A stretch of DNA of 64,000 nucleotides from Polyangiaceae bacterium (GTDB lineage: Bacteria > Myxococcota_A > Polyangia > Polyangiales > Polyangiaceae): the NCBI GenBank assembly GCA_016712345.1, contig JADJRH010000001.1, positions 4,777,001 through 4,841,000 of the forward strand, given 5' to 3'. A program made the position numbers and the translations under genes. The notes beneath the pieces are model-generated. The model was not told the DNA's origin. It did no database searches and was given only the letters and a program-made list of their open reading frames with translations. Each line of letters opens with the position of its first letter. Position 1 is the stretch's first letter. Below are positions 1 through 8,746 of the stretch, piece by piece.

Positions 1-213
1 CACACCGTCGGAACCCGTTCGAAAGCCGACACCACCGACGGTTATCGCACGCCGCCGCTTCTTTTCGTGGGCGGAACAGGCCCGTATTTCCACGACGGCA
101 GGTATGAAACGCTCGAAGCGCTTCTCGCCGACAACTACGATCGAATGGGCACAACCTCCCATTTATCAAAAGACGATCTGAGCGCGATCGCCGCCTTTTT
201 GCGAACGTTGTGA
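1..213 (+). CDS. C-terminal end of a di-haem cytochrome c peroxidase-like protein (5' truncated by window edge)
   Basis: Frame 1 is open from the first base and ends in TGA at 211-213, giving the last 70 residues. It contains the pattern YRTPPL...TGPYFHDGRYETLEALL and a final AIAAFLRTL helix. That is how the C-terminal haem domain of the bacterial cytochrome c peroxidase/MauG superfamily ends (known family pattern: 'TP-L-x-G-x-x-x-x-x-PYFHDG...L..FL..L'). The haem-binding CxxCH motifs would lie upstream, outside the window. Such proteins are periplasmic and reduce peroxide or carry out related oxidations. The next gene starts within 10 bases of the stop, so the two are probably co-transcribed. 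Confidence 0.7.
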   Translation, partial: HTVGTRSKADTTDGYRTPPLLFVGGTGPYFHDGRYETLEALLADNYDRMGTTSHLSKDDLSAIAAFLRTL

Positions 214-221
214 GGCAAGCC

Positions 222-1169
222 ATGCACGTTAAGAAATGGGCAGTTGGACTGGCAGTTCTCTTTTGCGCCTCCACGCTGAGTGTTTGGTCATCCTTGAATA
301 CAGGCAACGTCCAAAACGATTCAAAGGCTACAAAAGAAGCGGTTTCACCATTTTTGGGACCGCAGTCTGAAAAAGCAAATTCGGTTTGGCCACCCGCCGG
401 TGTGATGGAGTTGGCGAAAGACAAGGCTGCTCAATCGGACGCATTGAATGACATGGGAGTTCGACTCGAAAAAACAGCCAACGGCGCGCAGCGGCTTGTG
501 GTTGAGAAAAAAGGCGCTTTCGTTCATCTCGCGTACCGCGAAGTGGCGAGTGCCGGCCCCGATTGGGCAGCCATTGAGTTGCGAGCAGGCGACAATCCGC
601 CCGAAAGCGACGCGGCGGTATGGGAGTACACAGACCCCGTTTCTCTCGCGACAACAAGGGGACTCGCCCACTTTTCGCTGTCCTCAACACGTGGGGATTC
701 AGACTCGCCCCGCGCTCAAACCGCGGCGCGAGGCGAGCCTTCTCAACAGGACAAGGCGCCTTTCCTCGCGCTCGCCCAAGCTCCCATTCCCGGCCCGCGC
801 AGCGTTCGAAATGGGCGTGACTGCCAATCTCACCAAGACGGCGCATCGGGTTTTGTGGTGCTCTGCGCAGTAAAAGAGCGCATCTCCCATGTTCGTGCGG
901 TTCGCCTGACGGCCGCAAAACCGCTCACAGGAGCTTGGGTGTGGGAAGTGCCGCGAGCTTCAAAATTGGAGCATTTGCGCCTGGTGCGTTTCGACTTGCC
1001 CCTTCTACCGGGGCGCGCCGAAGCCGGAGCGTTTTCATTTGTACAAGGCGGCAAAGGCTTTGTTCTGCGAGCTGAAGCCGCGTGGGCCGCCGAAACCGAA
1101 ACACCGACACTGCTCTTTACAGAGCAGAGTCGAGCGCAGCCGATATCGCCTTTTTTTGCGTGGCATTGA
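222..1169 (+). CDS. Hypothetical secreted protein
   Basis: I do not recognise a family. The ATG at 222 has a GAGG Shine-Dalgarno six bases upstream and is preferred over the in-frame GTG at 210, which would overlap the previous stop. The product is about 315 residues. Its N-terminus (K-K-W followed by roughly 15 hydrophobic residues, then S/N-rich sequence) looks like a signal peptide, so it is probably periplasmic or surface exposed. The rest is mixed and has no membrane span or recognisable catalytic motif. It sits between the cytochrome peroxidase-like gene and the AgmX/PglI-like gene in the same orientation with short gaps, so a three-gene operon is likely. Confidence 0.6.
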   Translation: MHVKKWAVGLAVLFCASTLSVWSSLNTGNVQNDSKATKEAVSPFLGPQSEKANSVWPPAGVMELAKDKAAQSDALNDMGVRLEKTANGAQRLVVEKKGAFVHLAYREVASAGPDWAAIELRAGDNPPESDAAVWEYTDPVSLATTRGLAHFSLSSTRGDSDSPRAQTAARGEPSQQDKAPFLALAQAPIPGPRSVRNGRDCQSHQDGASGFVVLCAVKERISHVRAVRLTAAKPLTGAWVWEVPRASKLEHLRLVRFDLPLLPGRAEAGAFSFVQGGKGFVLRAEAAWAAETETPTLLFTEQSRAQPISPFFAWH

Positions 1170-1201
1170 CCATTCGCCTGCTCCCCACTGAGGGTTTGAA
1201 C

Positions 1202-2692
1202 ATGAAAACGACCAAAGAATCGCCGCTGTCGGCGCTCGTGACAATTCGATGGGGCGACTCGGTGATTGCCAGTCAGCGCCTCAAAATGGGGGAAAGCGCC
1301 AATGTTGGAGCGGCGCACGGAGCGACGGCGCTCATCCCGTGCGATGAGCTGGGGGTCAAATCAGCCCTTGTCGCCCGCGTTCGCGAACAAGGCCCCGTTG
1401 CGGTAATTCCCTCTGGAACATGGGGTTCACGCGAGCGGTCGCGGTCTTTTCCAACCGTCATTCAAGGCCCTTGTGAAGTGCCTCTTTCGTCCGGCGAACT
1501 GGTGACTTTTGGGATTGGCGCATTTTCGATTACGGTCAGTGCGTGCACCGATGAACAAGGCAGTTGGGTCGGTGCAACCCCTTGGTATTCGGCGCTGCTC
1601 CCTTACAGGCACACAGCCGTTGTTGCCGCCGCGCACGCGCTTTTTATAGGCCTTTCGGCGCAGGCTGCTCACGCCGCCGCGTTTGAGAAAAGTGACAATT
1701 ACGACGACGCCAAGTCGTATCTCGCTTCGGCCGATGAGCGATCGCGCGCTGTAGAGCAGGTGGTCGCCTCCGATGGGGATCGCAACAGCGGGCAAGATGT
1801 CAATGACAACGATGGCAATGGAAAACCCGGTGGCGGTGAGGCTGCGCAAGGCATCAACGGACTAATGGGCGCTTCCCAAAGTCGTCAGATCCAAAAAACC
1901 AGAGTGGCAGTTTCCGGTGGCAAAAGCGGAATTCAACCCCTCACCCGCGAAGAGGCCATTGCCGACGCCAGGTCGTTTGGAATGATCGGCGTTTTGGCCG
2001 CCAATCGGCGCGACTCCAATGTTTCTCGATTTGTAAAATCGGCCGAAGCCTTGGGCCCCGACGACTTCAGTGCCATGGCGCGACTCTACGGTTCCGACGT
2101 TGGTGAAGCGTCGGGCGCCGGCGGATTACAACTCTCAGGCGTGGGTGAAGGTGGAGGCGGAAACGGCAAGGGAATTGGCCTCGGCACAATGGGTATGTTC
2201 GGCCACACATTCGGCCCTGAAGGATGGGGAACCGGCGGCGGCGGCGCCCCTTCAATAGGAACCATCGGTTGGGGAGGTCACTGGGGAGGAAACTGGTCGA
2301 CCGGCGTTGGAATTGGCATCGGTCGAATTGGGAAGGTGGGTCACGGGCCCGCGGCGTCGTATGACTTGAATGCTGGAAAAACCGCCGAACAACCTGAAAA
2401 CAGACTTCCACCCGATGCCATTCGACGTGTGGTGTGGGCCAATCACGGTCGTTTTAAAGCCTGTTACCAAGCGGCTCGCGTAAGCAACCCTCAACTGGCC
2501 GGCAGCATCACAACTCGGTTTTTGATCGGTCCGGGTGGCTTGGTTTCGAGCGCGCAAAACCTGGGCACCGATATTTCCGACTCCACCATGGTTCAATGTG
2601 TCACCCGGGCATTCACATCCCTTGCGTTCCCCGAGTCGCCCGGCGGGGCGCCGATCACTGTCACTTACCCGCTCTCGTTTTCGCCTGAATAG
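1202..2692 (+). CDS. AgmX/PglI C-terminal domain protein
   Basis: A protein of 496 residues. The C-terminal ~100 residues (from 'LPPDAIRRVVWANHGRFKAC' on) match the AgmX/PglI C-terminal domain of myxobacteria: R-F-x-x-C-Y-x-x-x, then a GxLxGx-T-xF-I-G--G beta-hairpin and a final P-x-x-x-x-YP-x-F. This domain is TonB-like and, in Myxococcus, belongs to proteins linked to gliding/adventurous motility or envelope transport. The N-terminal ~120 residues look like the small beta-rich domain these proteins carry, followed by one hydrophobic segment (around 155-175) and long Gly-rich linkers. The ATG at 1202 follows a GAGGG Shine-Dalgarno; the reading frame is open further upstream but without a site. 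The precise role is inference. Confidence 0.75.
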   Translation: MKTTKESPLSALVTIRWGDSVIASQRLKMGESANVGAAHGATALIPCDELGVKSALVARVREQGPVAVIPSGTWGSRERSRSFPTVIQGPCEVPLSSGELVTFGIGAFSITVSACTDEQGSWVGATPWYSALLPYRHTAVVAAAHALFIGLSAQAAHAAAFEKSDNYDDAKSYLASADERSRAVEQVVASDGDRNSGQDVNDNDGNGKPGGGEAAQGINGLMGASQSRQIQKTRVAVSGGKSGIQPLTREEAIADARSFGMIGVLAANRRDSNVSRFVKSAEALGPDDFSAMARLYGSDVGEASGAGGLQLSGVGEGGGGNGKGIGLGTMGMFGHTFGPEGWGTGGGGAPSIGTIGWGGHWGGNWSTGVGIGIGRIGKVGHGPAASYDLNAGKTAEQPENRLPPDAIRRVVWANHGRFKACYQAARVSNPQLAGSITTRFLIGPGGLVSSAQNLGTDISDSTMVQCVTRAFTSLAFPESPGGAPITVTYPLSFSPE

Positions 2693-2867
2693 ACCACCTC
2701 GGCGATGGGTTGGCCCTCCGCGACAAACCTATGCGGGAAATGTACAGTTTGTATTCTGAGGGCGGCTGTCGGCGGGCTTGCTCCCAGTCGCAAGTCCGGG
2801 AACGGCGCAGCGGGGTGGCCGCGCCAGGGCCTCTCTTGCGCACCTCTGTCTGTTACCATCGGCACCA

Positions 2868-4202
2868 ATGTTGTTGCGCTCTGTGTTTGGCTTTGGGTTG
2901 GCTTGTTCGCTGATGTTCGCTGGCGCCGGATGTGACCCCGGTGAAACAACGGGAGAAGGTGGCGGCGGTTCAAGCGGCGGCTCCGGTGGGGGAGGGGAGG
3001 GCGGTTCGGTGAGTGCCGGCGGTTCGGCGAAGCCGATGTGTACCAATCCCGATCCCCCCACCGGCCCCACTCCCGATCCGCGCGCCGACAGTGCGGGTGC
3101 GCTGCGAGCCGATGGAAGCGCGTTTTTGTTATTCGGCGGCGACGTTGCCACCGTGATCTGCGGGCAACAACCCGCTCGCGAACACGTGAGCGACACGTGG
3201 CTTCTCGACACCAAATGCGGCGGTTGGACCAAGCTTGAAATTGCGGGCCCGTCCGCGCGCGCTCGCCACGCAATGGCGCTCGACGCCGTTTCCGGGAAAG
3301 CGGTTTTGTTCGGCGGTCGCTACCGCATGGGCAGCTCCGGTGCGTACACAAACTACAACGACGTTTGGACGTTCGACTTTGCAACGCAAACATGGACGGA
3401 ACTTGCTGTGACGGGCACAGGCCCCTCGGCGCGTTCCAACACAGCGGCCGCGGTGGTCAACGGAAAGTTCATCGTTTTCGGCGGAAATACTTCAACAAGC
3501 GGTCTTTCGTTCACGCCCAAAAAAGACGTGTTTGCTCTCGATCTCGCGACAAACACATGGACCGAAATCACTCCGGCCAACGCCGGTCCGCCCGCGCGTC
3601 TGTTTCACGCCATGGCCGCGCACCCCACGAAAAACGTTGTGTACATTTTTTCGGGCGGAGACGAAAACGCCTTTACCGGGCCGTTTCTCACCGATACGTG
3701 GGCGTTTGATCTAGACACGGCCACGTGGACAAAACTCGCTTCCGACACGCCCGACGGTACCGGGCGCATTAAGTTGGGAATGTGGGCGACCGTTCCCGAC
3801 GGCGCGACCGATCCAAAACTGTACGTTTTCGGTGGGCACGACGACGGCACTCTCGGCAATCGAAACGACGTGCTCTCCGGGCCTGTCGGTGCGTCGATTG
3901 CGTACGAAAACACGCTGCTCGGTGATGTGTACACAAGTCCGTCCACCGGCCAATGCGACTTCCCCGTCGACTTCACAACCATCGATCCGAACAGCCCCGA
4001 AAGGCGATCCGCGTTTGCCGTTGGCCAACTGCCCGACGGATCGGCCGCCGTTGTTTTCGGCGGCGACAGCGATTGCGGGAGACTTTCCGACGCGGCCTGG
4101 TTCGACACGCGCACCAACGGATGGACTCCCATTCGCTCGACGTTGCCAGGGCTCGTGTGCCTCCGAACGGGCAGCACCACATGCACCTCGCTTTGCAACT
4201 AG
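2868..4202 (+). CDS. Kelch-repeat lipoprotein
   Basis: About 444 residues. The ATG at 2868 opens a lipoprotein signal (hydrophobic run ending FAGAGC, a lipobox), which is better than an in-frame ATG 90 bases earlier. After the lipidated Cys comes a Gly/Ser-rich tether and then at least five kelch-type repeats. Each carries 'R..HAMALD', '.VLFGG', 'NDVWTFD..TQTWTEL' or close variants. Kelch repeats form a beta-propeller that usually binds carbohydrate or protein ligands. The product is expected on the outer membrane or cell surface. Gene-poor flanks on both sides suggest it is monocistronic; it converges on the YihY-like gene, with stops only 6 bases apart. Confidence 0.8.
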   Translation: MLLRSVFGFGLACSLMFAGAGCDPGETTGEGGGGSSGGSGGGGEGGSVSAGGSAKPMCTNPDPPTGPTPDPRADSAGALRADGSAFLLFGGDVATVICGQQPAREHVSDTWLLDTKCGGWTKLEIAGPSARARHAMALDAVSGKAVLFGGRYRMGSSGAYTNYNDVWTFDFATQTWTELAVTGTGPSARSNTAAAVVNGKFIVFGGNTSTSGLSFTPKKDVFALDLATNTWTEITPANAGPPARLFHAMAAHPTKNVVYIFSGGDENAFTGPFLTDTWAFDLDTATWTKLASDTPDGTGRIKLGMWATVPDGATDPKLYVFGGHDDGTLGNRNDVLSGPVGASIAYENTLLGDVYTSPSTGQCDFPVDFTTIDPNSPERRSAFAVGQLPDGSAAVVFGGDSDCGRLSDAAWFDTRTNGWTPIRSTLPGLVCLRTGSTTCTSLCN

Positions 4203-4208
4203 TGCCGC

Positions 4209-5126
4209 TCATTCGCCCGATCGAGACGCAGAATCCGGGCGAACAGTAGCGGGGGGACGCATGTCCTCACCCGGCAAATCATCCTCGTGCCCATGAAACG
4301 GAAACACGCTTTCCGGTGCGTCGTCGAGCCCAACACCGTCGAGAAGCGCGTTCACCTCGCCGCCCACAAGCAACGCAATGCTCGCAAGCCAAAGCCAGAG
4401 AAGAGCGATCGCCACCGTTGCGAGGTTGCCGTAGAGCGTGGCGTAACTTGCCACTTTGCCCACGTAGAATGAAAACGCCGTCGACGTGGCCGCCCACAAC
4501 GCCACCGTCAAGATCGCACCCGGCAATACGCGACGTTTCGGACCTCCGCGGCGCTGCGTTGCGATTCGAAAAAACGCGGCCACCAAGAGCACCGGCGCAA
4601 CCACCGGTAAACAAAACCCCAAGATCCACCCAAGCGCGCTCGACTTGCTCGCGATCCAAAGCCCCACGGCTGTCACGACAGTCACCACCACCAAACCGCT
4701 GAAAACGTAGGCCATCGCGATCAAGCGGCGCTTGTACCAAGGTCGCTCGGTGCCAATGTAGATGCACTCAAAAACGCCGAGCGCGGTTGAAAGCCCCGCC
4801 GAAGAAACCCACGCGAACGCGACCAATACGAGAGGCGCGAACACTTTGAAACCCGCGTCGGAGAGGCGAAGAAACTCGCCGTCGATCATCGCCGCGACAT
4901 CGGGTGGAATGGCTTTGAGAAGCGGACCGAGCGTTGTCGCGCTGGTGGAGTGAAGGCGGTGGAGAACAACGCCGGCTCCCGCAACGAGAGGAATAAGGCT
5001 CAAAAACAAGTCAAACGCCATCGCGCTGGCGGCACGCGGAGCGGCGTAGCGATCGAGGTTAACGACCAACGCCCACACGGCTCGCAAGAACCGATTGCGT
5101 TGGATCGCCAAGAGCCTCGCGCTCAT
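4209..5126 (-). CDS. YihY/BrkB family inner-membrane protein
   Basis: A 305-residue polytopic membrane protein. The N-terminus (R-A-A-S-A-M-A-F-D-L-F-L-S-L-I-P) is the typical first transmembrane region of the YihY/BrkB (RNase BN-misnamed) family. Further hydrophobic helices sit at roughly 95-120, 135-165, 170-195 and 215-270, the last ending in 'LWLWLASIALLVGGEVNAL', a hallmark of this family. The tail after residue ~275 is acidic and soluble. The function of the family is not established (older 'ribonuclease BN' annotations are wrong). Transcribed toward the kelch gene. Confidence 0.85.
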   Translation of the reverse strand: MSARLLAIQRNRFLRAVWALVVNLDRYAAPRAASAMAFDLFLSLIPLVAGAGVVLHRLHSTSATTLGPLLKAIPPDVAAMIDGEFLRLSDAGFKVFAPLVLVAFAWVSSAGLSTALGVFECIYIGTERPWYKRRLIAMAYVFSGLVVVTVVTAVGLWIASKSSALGWILGFCLPVVAPVLLVAAFFRIATQRRGGPKRRVLPGAILTVALWAATSTAFSFYVGKVASYATLYGNLATVAIALLWLWLASIALLVGGEVNALLDGVGLDDAPESVFPFHGHEDDLPGEDMRPPATVRPDSASRSGE

Positions 5127-5193
5127 CGGCGCGACTTTACAAGACCGCGACGCGCGCGGCGAAACTTGCGAACGACGCGGGCATGACGAACGC

Positions 5194-5505
5194 TCACGCC
5201 GATTCTGCGGTTGTGACTGGAACGCCGGATTTTTGGAGCCACCAAATCAACCCCACCAAGAGGTTGCGGCGATCGCCGAAAAACGCCGGATCGTTTCCCT
5301 CAAAATAGTGCCCCAAAAACTGAAAGCCCCAGCCGACGGTGAACATGCCCGCGGCAAGCGGCAAACCGATCAACGTGGCCCCAACCGGAAAGCTTGCCGC
5401 AATCATTGGAATGCCAATGCGATGACACGCCTGGTTGCGCGGGTCGCGGTGCTGCTCTTTGTAATCACGGAGGAGGTTCGTCCATTCACTGTTCAGTCGG
5501 ATCAT
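5194..5505 (-). CDS. DUF962/Mpo1-like membrane protein
   Basis: A 103-residue protein with the family pattern 'Y...H..PRN...H.IGIP' near the N-terminus, two hydrophobic hairpin segments, and 'W..QFLGH..EGN.PAFF' in the middle. These histidines correspond to the metal-binding residues of the yeast Mpo1 (Ygl010w) dioxygenase family, which removes one carbon from 2-hydroxy fatty acids. Bacterial members are usually annotated DUF962. Length is normal for short bacterial members. Lies 68 bases upstream of the YihY-like gene on the same strand, so co-transcription is possible. The enzymatic role in this organism is inference. Confidence 0.8.
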   Translation of the reverse strand: MIRLNSEWTNLLRDYKEQHRDPRNQACHRIGIPMIAASFPVGATLIGLPLAAGMFTVGWGFQFLGHYFEGNDPAFFGDRRNLLVGLIWWLQKSGVPVTTAESA

Positions 5506-5580
5506 GCGTGTTTTCCCCTGGTTTTCTGTTCTAGAACGTTCTCGAAGATCGAATAGGCATGTTCGTTTTATGTGTACGCA

Positions 5581-6249
5581 TTACGCGTGTGCCCACGAAC
5601 GCTCCACCGACCAGTGGCGATCCGAAACTTGAATCACCTCCGCTTCGGCGAGCCCGGCGGCCATCACCATGTCGCGCACTTCCTCCATCGTGAGTGCGGC
5701 GCACAGCGAGTCAAAAAAAAGCTGCCGTTGCCGCGCTGTATCGTTTGGAGACACGCGATCCACAATGGCCCACGCATCCGCTTCTGTTTCCGGCCGAATC
5801 AGATCGCGAACCAGCACCGCACCGCCGGGTCGTGCAACCCGCGCGATCTCGCAGAACAGCGCGAGCGGGTCTGGCAGATGATGCGCAAGCGAGTTGGACA
5901 TCACCAAATCGAACGACTCCGGGGGCACGTGGAGCGCCTTGGCGTCCATTCGAGCGAGGGCGCACTTGTCAGCGATCCCGGCACGCTCCAGATTTTTGGC
6001 GGCCACCCGGAGCATCTGTTCCGCCATATCCACCGCCAGAATCCGAACACCCGGCGCCTTCCGAAGCAGCAGCACCGGGATCTTGGCGGTGCCCGTCCCA
6101 ATGTCCAAAGCTCGCCGATTTGCCCCAGATCCGAGCAACCGAGCCGCGGTTTCAGCAAACCGGCTGTCGGGCTCGCTGAAGTCCATCGCGTCGTATTCTT
6201 CGGCGTCGTCGGCCGTGTCCATCACCTCGGGTTCCAACGTGCGGCGCAT
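5581..6249 (-). CDS. Class I SAM-dependent methyltransferase
   Basis: About 222 residues from the ATG at 6249; an upstream in-frame start at 6336 would run into the opposite kinase gene and looks less likely. Motif I is 'ALDIGTGTAKIPVLLL', motif II has an acidic residue in 'ILAVDMAEQML', and 'FDLVMSNSLAHHLPDP' followed by 'RPGGAVLVRDL' gives the post-I and motif III regions of the class I Rossmann methyltransferases (UbiE/Methyltransf_11-like). The substrate cannot be read from the sequence. Divergent from the Ser/Thr kinase gene, with about 60 bases between the starts. Confidence 0.85.
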   Translation of the reverse strand: MRRTLEPEVMDTADDAEEYDAMDFSEPDSRFAETAARLLGSGANRRALDIGTGTAKIPVLLLRKAPGVRILAVDMAEQMLRVAAKNLERAGIADKCALARMDAKALHVPPESFDLVMSNSLAHHLPDPLALFCEIARVARPGGAVLVRDLIRPETEADAWAIVDRVSPNDTARQRQLFFDSLCAALTMEEVRDMVMAAGLAEAEVIQVSDRHWSVERSWAHA

Positions 6250-6308
6250 GCGATGGCACCATACTTCTGGCCCGGATTTTTCGAAACGTCGTAGGATGAG
6301 CGCACCCC

Positions 6309-7943
6309 ATGGAGCTTCAGCATCCGAGCGCCGCAACCGCGGCCGAGCTGCACAACGGTGCCGTTATTGCCGGACGTTACCGCGTGGACGCCCGCGTCGG
6401 TGCCGGTGGAATGGGTGCCGTCTTTTCCGGTGAACACCTTGCCGTCGGCGTAAAAGTCGCGCTCAAACAACTGCTGGTCTCAGCGGCCGAAAACCACGAA
6501 GTTGTGGCTAGGTTTCGTCGCGAAGCTGTGTTCCTCGGAAAAATTCGGAGCGACCACGTCGCGCGTGTTCTCGACTTCGTGACCGACGAAAAATACGGGC
6601 TCATCCTGGTGATGGAGTTCATCGAAGGTGATCCGCTTTCCAAAATTCTCGGAACGCGCACGCTGAGCGTTGAAGAAACCATTGAACTCGGCGCCGACAT
6701 CTCCGCGGCCCTCGTTGACTTGCATCGACACAGCATCGTTCACCGAGATCTCAAGCCCGGAAACATCATTTGGCAAAACCTGCCCAACGGTTCCCACCGC
6801 GCGGTGATCGTTGACTTCGGCGTGAGCCGCATCCTTCAACAGGGAGTTGAAGAAGATGAAGAAATGACCGGCATCACACGCGCCGATATGGCCCTCGGCA
6901 CCATCGAATACATGGCGCCCGAACAAATCTTAAACTCGCGCGACGTCACGGCGAGTTCCGATATCTACGCGCTCGGAGCCATCCTCTTTCGCGCACACGC
7001 CGGCAAACACGTCTTCGGCGATGTGTACGACGCCGAACTCGCCAAAAAGAAAATCTGGACCGATCCACCGTCGCTCCAAACCGGTCGCACCGACAAGCTC
7101 TCGCGCGGCCTTGAAGCGGTCGTCAATCGTGCACTCACACGCAGCCCCAAAAAACGCTACGCGCAGGCCGATGAAGTTCTCACCGAACTCAACATGCTGC
7201 GCGACCTAATGAAGGCCGCGGCGTTCGACATCGACACAATGACCACGCGCGACAACTCGGCGATTCTCGAAGCACTTGCCGTTGCCGAGGCAAAGTCGCA
7301 GGGAGCATCGGCACCTCCTCCCGCAAAAGACAGCGCAGCGAAAGATCCCGCTTCCACAAAAGATCCTCCCGCGTCGGCGCAGCCGGTTTCAGCACCTGCT
7401 CAATCGAGTGGCAGTTTGAGTGCCGCCGCAAGCTCCATCCCGTCGGAGCCGCGCGTCGTCAAAAAAGGCATTTCTCCCGCCGTGTTTGTCATTGGATTTT
7501 TGGCTGCGGCGGTCGGCGGCGTGTTTCTTGGAACAAGGCTCGGTCCAACCGCCGGTGGGTTGTTCCCGGCGGCTCCCGGCGCCGAAAGCGCTGTCGCAAC
7601 GGCCACCGCCACGGCGGCTCCCGCACAAACCGCAGCGGCTTCGGCCACCACATCCGCGCCCGAACCAACGGCCGCCCCAACAAGTGATGCCACAGCCGCG
7701 CCCACGTCCGCCGCCGCGGATACAGCCGCTGCCGATCCCGGCGCGGAGAAGCCCAAACTCTACGGCAAGCTACCCGACACCAAGGGGGGCTCCGCGACAA
7801 CCGCCGCAGCCACCGCCACCGCTGCGACTGCAACAACCGCGACAACGGCGCCGAGTGCCGCACCCACGCCCAAAGCCACCACCACCGGCAAAGCGCTTCC
7901 ACCCGGTCCCGCGCCCACCATCACCAAAGAACCCGACCTTTAG
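6309..7943 (+). CDS. Pkn-type serine/threonine protein kinase with C-terminal membrane anchor
   Basis: 544 residues. The kinase domain covers about 22-300: glycine loop GAGGMG at 31-36, catalytic Lys at 53 in 'VALKQ', HRDLKPGN at 145-152, DFG at 169-171, then 'GTIEYMAPEQ' as the P+1/APE motif, so all catalytic residues are present. After a short Pro/Ala/Lys linker there is one hydrophobic helix at about 390-412 ('FVIGFLAAAVGGVFLG'), and the rest is a low-complexity Ala/Thr/Pro tail. This is the layout of eukaryote-like membrane kinases that are abundant in Myxococcota, with the kinase domain in the cytoplasm. Substrates are not deducible. The low-complexity tail also produces long spurious frames on both strands. 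Confidence 0.9.
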   Translation: MELQHPSAATAAELHNGAVIAGRYRVDARVGAGGMGAVFSGEHLAVGVKVALKQLLVSAAENHEVVARFRREAVFLGKIRSDHVARVLDFVTDEKYGLILVMEFIEGDPLSKILGTRTLSVEETIELGADISAALVDLHRHSIVHRDLKPGNIIWQNLPNGSHRAVIVDFGVSRILQQGVEEDEEMTGITRADMALGTIEYMAPEQILNSRDVTASSDIYALGAILFRAHAGKHVFGDVYDAELAKKKIWTDPPSLQTGRTDKLSRGLEAVVNRALTRSPKKRYAQADEVLTELNMLRDLMKAAAFDIDTMTTRDNSAILEALAVAEAKSQGASAPPPAKDSAAKDPASTKDPPASAQPVSAPAQSSGSLSAAASSIPSEPRVVKKGISPAVFVIGFLAAAVGGVFLGTRLGPTAGGLFPAAPGAESAVATATATAAPAQTAAASATTSAPEPTAAPTSDATAAPTSAAADTAAADPGAEKPKLYGKLPDTKGGSATTAAATATAATATTATTAPSAAPTPKATTTGKALPPGPAPTITKEPDL

Positions 7944-8290
7944 AGCACTGGTCGGTTTGATTCGGTCATCCAATGGACAGCTTGTGTGTGTACACAAGCC
8001 GGCGCCTCCGTCTCGCAACGCCCGCACTCACGTCATGGCGCCCAATCGTCGGCGTCTAAAACAACGCAGCCAGGCCCGCACGGAACTCCGTCGGGCGCCG
8101 ACACCGCGTTTCCCTTGTGTACGCATTGCGTCGCGATCGCGTGTACGGTTTTCCGTCTTGTGTACTCATGCACGTGCCGGTCGAGGCGCATACGTCTGCG
8201 GGTTGAGGCGCGTACGTCTGCCGGTCGAGGCGCATACGTCTGCGGGTCGAGGCGCGTACGTCTGCGGGTCGAGACCGTCGAACGCGCCGC
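7944..8290 (+). other. Intergenic region between convergent genes, with clustered TGTGTAC sites
   Basis: No gene is supported here. The 347 bases lie between the kinase stop and the stop of the opposite response-regulator gene. They contain one full GTGTACAC palindrome (7988-7995), three partial TGTGTAC/CGTGTAC sites (about 8116, 8140 and 8158), and a tandem repeat listed separately. I see no clear intrinsic terminator. Confidence 0.7.
8177..8264 (+). repeat. 22-bp tandem repeat, four copies in A-B-A-B order
   Basis: Four contiguous 22-base units lie at 8177-8198, 8199-8220, 8221-8242 and 8243-8264, followed by a partial fifth unit to about 8273. Each has the core GAGGCGCRTACGTCTG. Units 1 and 3 have CCGG at the left and GCATACG inside; units 2 and 4 have CGGG and GCGTACG, so the real period is 44 bases. 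The core holds TACGT/GTAC, related to the GTGTAC motif common in this window. There are no spacers, so it is not a CRISPR. Confidence 0.9.
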
Positions 8291-8746
8291 CTATCGCGCG
8301 TCTTCTCGATCGGGCAACGCGACAATCTCAAACCAATACGTGCCCAGCGCCTTGATCACCTGAGCCAGCGACTCAAACGTGACCGGCTTGGTCACGTACG
8401 AGTTTGCTCCCAATTGATAGCTGCGCGCGATGTCCTGATCCGCTCCCGAAGTTGTCATCACAACCACTGGGATACTCCTCAGATCCGCGTCGCGCTTGAT
8501 GACTTCCAGCGCTTCTCGCCCGTCCACCTTCGGCATGTTCAGATCCAACAGGATCAAGCCGGGGCGCGGTGAGTCCGCCGGAGCCGTGTATTTGCCTCGA
8601 TGGTAGAGGTAATCCAGCAAGTCTTCGCCGTCCTCGACGAATCGAAGGTCATTGCCGAGTCGATTCAGCTCAAACGCTTTTCGGGTGAGCAGGCGATCCT
8701 CTTCATCGTCGTCCGCCATCAAGATCGTGATCGCTTGCACTTTCAT
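8291..8746 (-). CDS. CheY/Rcp1-like response regulator
   Basis: A 151-residue single-domain receiver. The acidic pocket is 'ADDDEED' near residue 11-17, the phospho-acceptor Asp is at 68 in 'LILLDLNMP', the Thr/Ser is in 'VVMTTSG' (97-101), and the conserved Lys is at 120 in 'SYVTKPV'. The insert 'LLDYLYHRGKY' is typical of Rcp1-type regulators paired with phytochrome-like histidine kinases. It has no output domain, so it probably acts by protein contact or phosphotransfer. Its start overlaps the stop of the upstream kinase gene by four bases (8743-8746), so translation is coupled and the two are very probably cognate partners. Confidence 0.92.
   Translation of the reverse strand: MKVQAITILMADDDEEDRLLTRKAFELNRLGNDLRFVEDGEDLLDYLYHRGKYTAPADSPRPGLILLDLNMPKVDGREALEVIKRDADLRSIPVVVMTTSGADQDIARSYQLGANSYVTKPVTFESLAQVIKALGTYWFEIVALPDREDAR

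Noticed and set aside
328..918. Long open frame opposite the secreted protein gene at 222-1169
   Set aside because: High-GC shadow frame with no ribosome site and Arg/Pro-rich low-quality sequence.
2665..3393. 242-codon open frame opposite the kelch gene
   Set aside because: Arg/Ser-rich sequence without domain features; the opposite strand has a clear lipoprotein with kelch repeats.
8177..8264. Short CRISPR-like array
   Set aside because: Units are contiguous with no unique spacers, and no cas gene is present.
7400..8355. Several long frames over the kinase tail and the following gap
   Set aside because: They arise from the Ala/Thr/Pro low-complexity codons of the kinase tail and from the tandem repeat; no starts or motifs support them.
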